The notes below the pieces were generated by a model that had not been told where the DNA came from, made no database searches, and was given only the letters and a program-made list of their open reading frames with translations. Both the position numbers and the translations under genes were made by a program. This document shows positions 63,115 through 64,000 of a DNA stretch of 64,000 nt, one piece after another. How positions within the stretch are numbered: the stretch's first letter is position 1; every line of letters begins with the position of its first letter. The stretch is from Craterostigma plantagineum (Eukaryota > Streptophyta > Magnoliopsida > Lamiales > Linderniaceae): positions 248,001-312,000 of the forward strand of contig JAPQWV010000485.1 in NCBI GenBank assembly GCA_027422505.1. The letters run 5' to 3'.

Positions 63115-64000
63115 TGTTGGGGTAGGCCCGATTAATCGACGCCGGCCCCCGAACAGCTCAACGTGGCGATAGCGGAAGCGCGTTTTGAACCGAGCGGCGT
63201 AGGGTGCCGAATTTTCGATTTTCAACATCTAAATTCGACCTAACGCCCTTCGGCTTCTCCCGAGGGCTCAAGATACTGCCCTGAGCCTCAGGAGACCACG
63301 TCTAATTCGAACTTCTCAAATTCGAATTTAGTACAACTGTATTCGAATTAATAACTTCATTCCAAACTAGTTCGAACAAAGCGGCAGCCGACAGCGTTTC
63401 GACTGTTTGGCGACCGAAATGATTTCCGATCAATACCAAATTTTCCAGAATGATTCTACACTTCCCGACAATTGTAACGTGGGGTCTTTAGAATCATTCC
63501 GATGTCGTTTGGTATTTTTCGCAAAACCAAATCAGTGGTTCGAAATTATCAATTCGACTAAAGCGGCAGTATGCCGTCTTTCAACAGTTTGATAACCGAA
63601 ATGATATCCGATCGATACCAAATTTTCCAGATTGATTCTAAACTTCCCGAAGATCGTAACGAGGGGTCTTTTGAATCATTACGATATCGTTTGGTATTTT
63701 TCGTAAAATCAAATCAGTAAGGTTCGAAATATACCGTCGGTGTACGTGAATGCACCTCGGATGGACGTCGCAACACCTCGTCTGGCTCCCGGGGCTTCCG
63801 GGCTAGATTGTCACGCCGGTATGACCTTGATCGAACCTCCGAGACTGCTCCCGATGGCTAGCGCAGTTCGGTTCGGGCGTCGGGACTCGTCAAACGATCC
63901 CGTAGCTTGACGTGGCTTGACAAGTTATAACTTCAACTCACTTTATTTCTTTTCTCTCTAGTTTATTTGTTAAACCAAGTACCAAGTACATCAGCCCCTC
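63115..64000 (-). mobile_element. Same long copia LTR in copy B, cut by the window edge
   Basis: It starts at TGTTGGGG after the same ACTAC as in copy A and matches 7600-8484 with a handful of changes. The retrotransposon insertion therefore predates the large duplication. Confidence 0.95.

Larger units (their letters stand above)
55537..64000. repeat. Direct large duplication, copy B (continues beyond right edge)
   Basis: This is the partner of 1-8484, same strand, 8464 bases against 8484. The spacing between matched positions drifts only from 55536 to 55516, so indels are few and small. The largest length change is inside the first hAT element, which has lost about 18 bases of GAGCTC-type repeat here. 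Leftward, copy B continues into the 3' half of PIG-O; the matching part of copy A is outside the window. Confidence 0.95.

Overview
This is a plant (probably eudicot) nuclear DNA window. The genes have many introns. The window is full of LTR retrotransposons, hAT and Mutator-type DNA elements and MITEs, and it carries a eukaryotic tRNA-Ala. Most of it is nested transposable elements and decayed gene fragments. The species cannot be fixed from the sequence.

Layout. (1) 1-8484 is repeated in direct orientation at 55537-64000, with only about ten substitutions and a dozen small indels seen by eye. The shared block holds the 5' half of a PIG-O gene (GPI ethanolamine-phosphate transferase 3, minus strand), its promoter side, two hAT elements and the start of a long LTR. 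Both window edges cut this block, so its real length is unknown. (2) 7600-18319 is a complete Ty1/copia element on the minus strand with 2.43-kb LTRs, target duplication ACTAC, an iMet primer site and a broken polyprotein; one LTR carries a hAT element. (3) About 18.3-23.4 kb is a decayed Mutator-like element with a MURA-type transposase flanked by arrays of AGTAAC motifs and about 290-bp tandem repeats. (4) 24.2-26.8 kb holds a broken BCS1-type AAA-ATPase and a PPR fragment. (5) 26.9-32 kb is a noncoding array of GGTACTACAA-like motifs, including three to four 578-bp tandem units. (6) 32810-37922 is a very young copia element (LTRs differ at one base in 475; target duplication TTAGG) whose coding region is nevertheless broken. 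(7) 38-39.7 kb is a TIR element with a run of nine CCGAAA/TTTCGG palindromes and a 13-bp minisatellite. (8) 39971-41651 is an expressed-looking gene of unknown function. (9) 42-43.2 kb is an inverted pair of MITE-like sequences. (10) 43.2-44.6 kb is a degenerate RH41-type DEAD-box helicase next to tRNA-Ala(AGC). (11) 45367-48850 is a non-autonomous copia element (target duplication TTTCT) with a hAT element in its LTR. (12) 49152-51.7 kb is an ASHH3-like SET gene fragment fused to a truncated alkenal double-bond reductase. (13) 51800-59276 is the full PIG-O gene.

PIG-O is the one gene seen from start to stop. It has about 21 exons and GPI-anchor synthesis motifs throughout. It also has three oddities: a non-GT donor after exon 2, an unresolved miniature exon and a one-base deficit in exon 14 that gives a premature stop. 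Its 2.4-kb intron 7 carries a copia fragment with a nested MITE and a NEN-like exonuclease pseudogene whose 5' end is folded back into a stem of about 100 bp.

Nothing here looks like an operon or defence island. The more original signals are the motif arrays around the Mutator-type sequences, the NEN-derived hairpin, the palindrome array, the SET/reductase chimera and the 55.5-kb-spaced duplication. The duplication is either a recent tandem duplication or an unresolved haplotype in the assembly.
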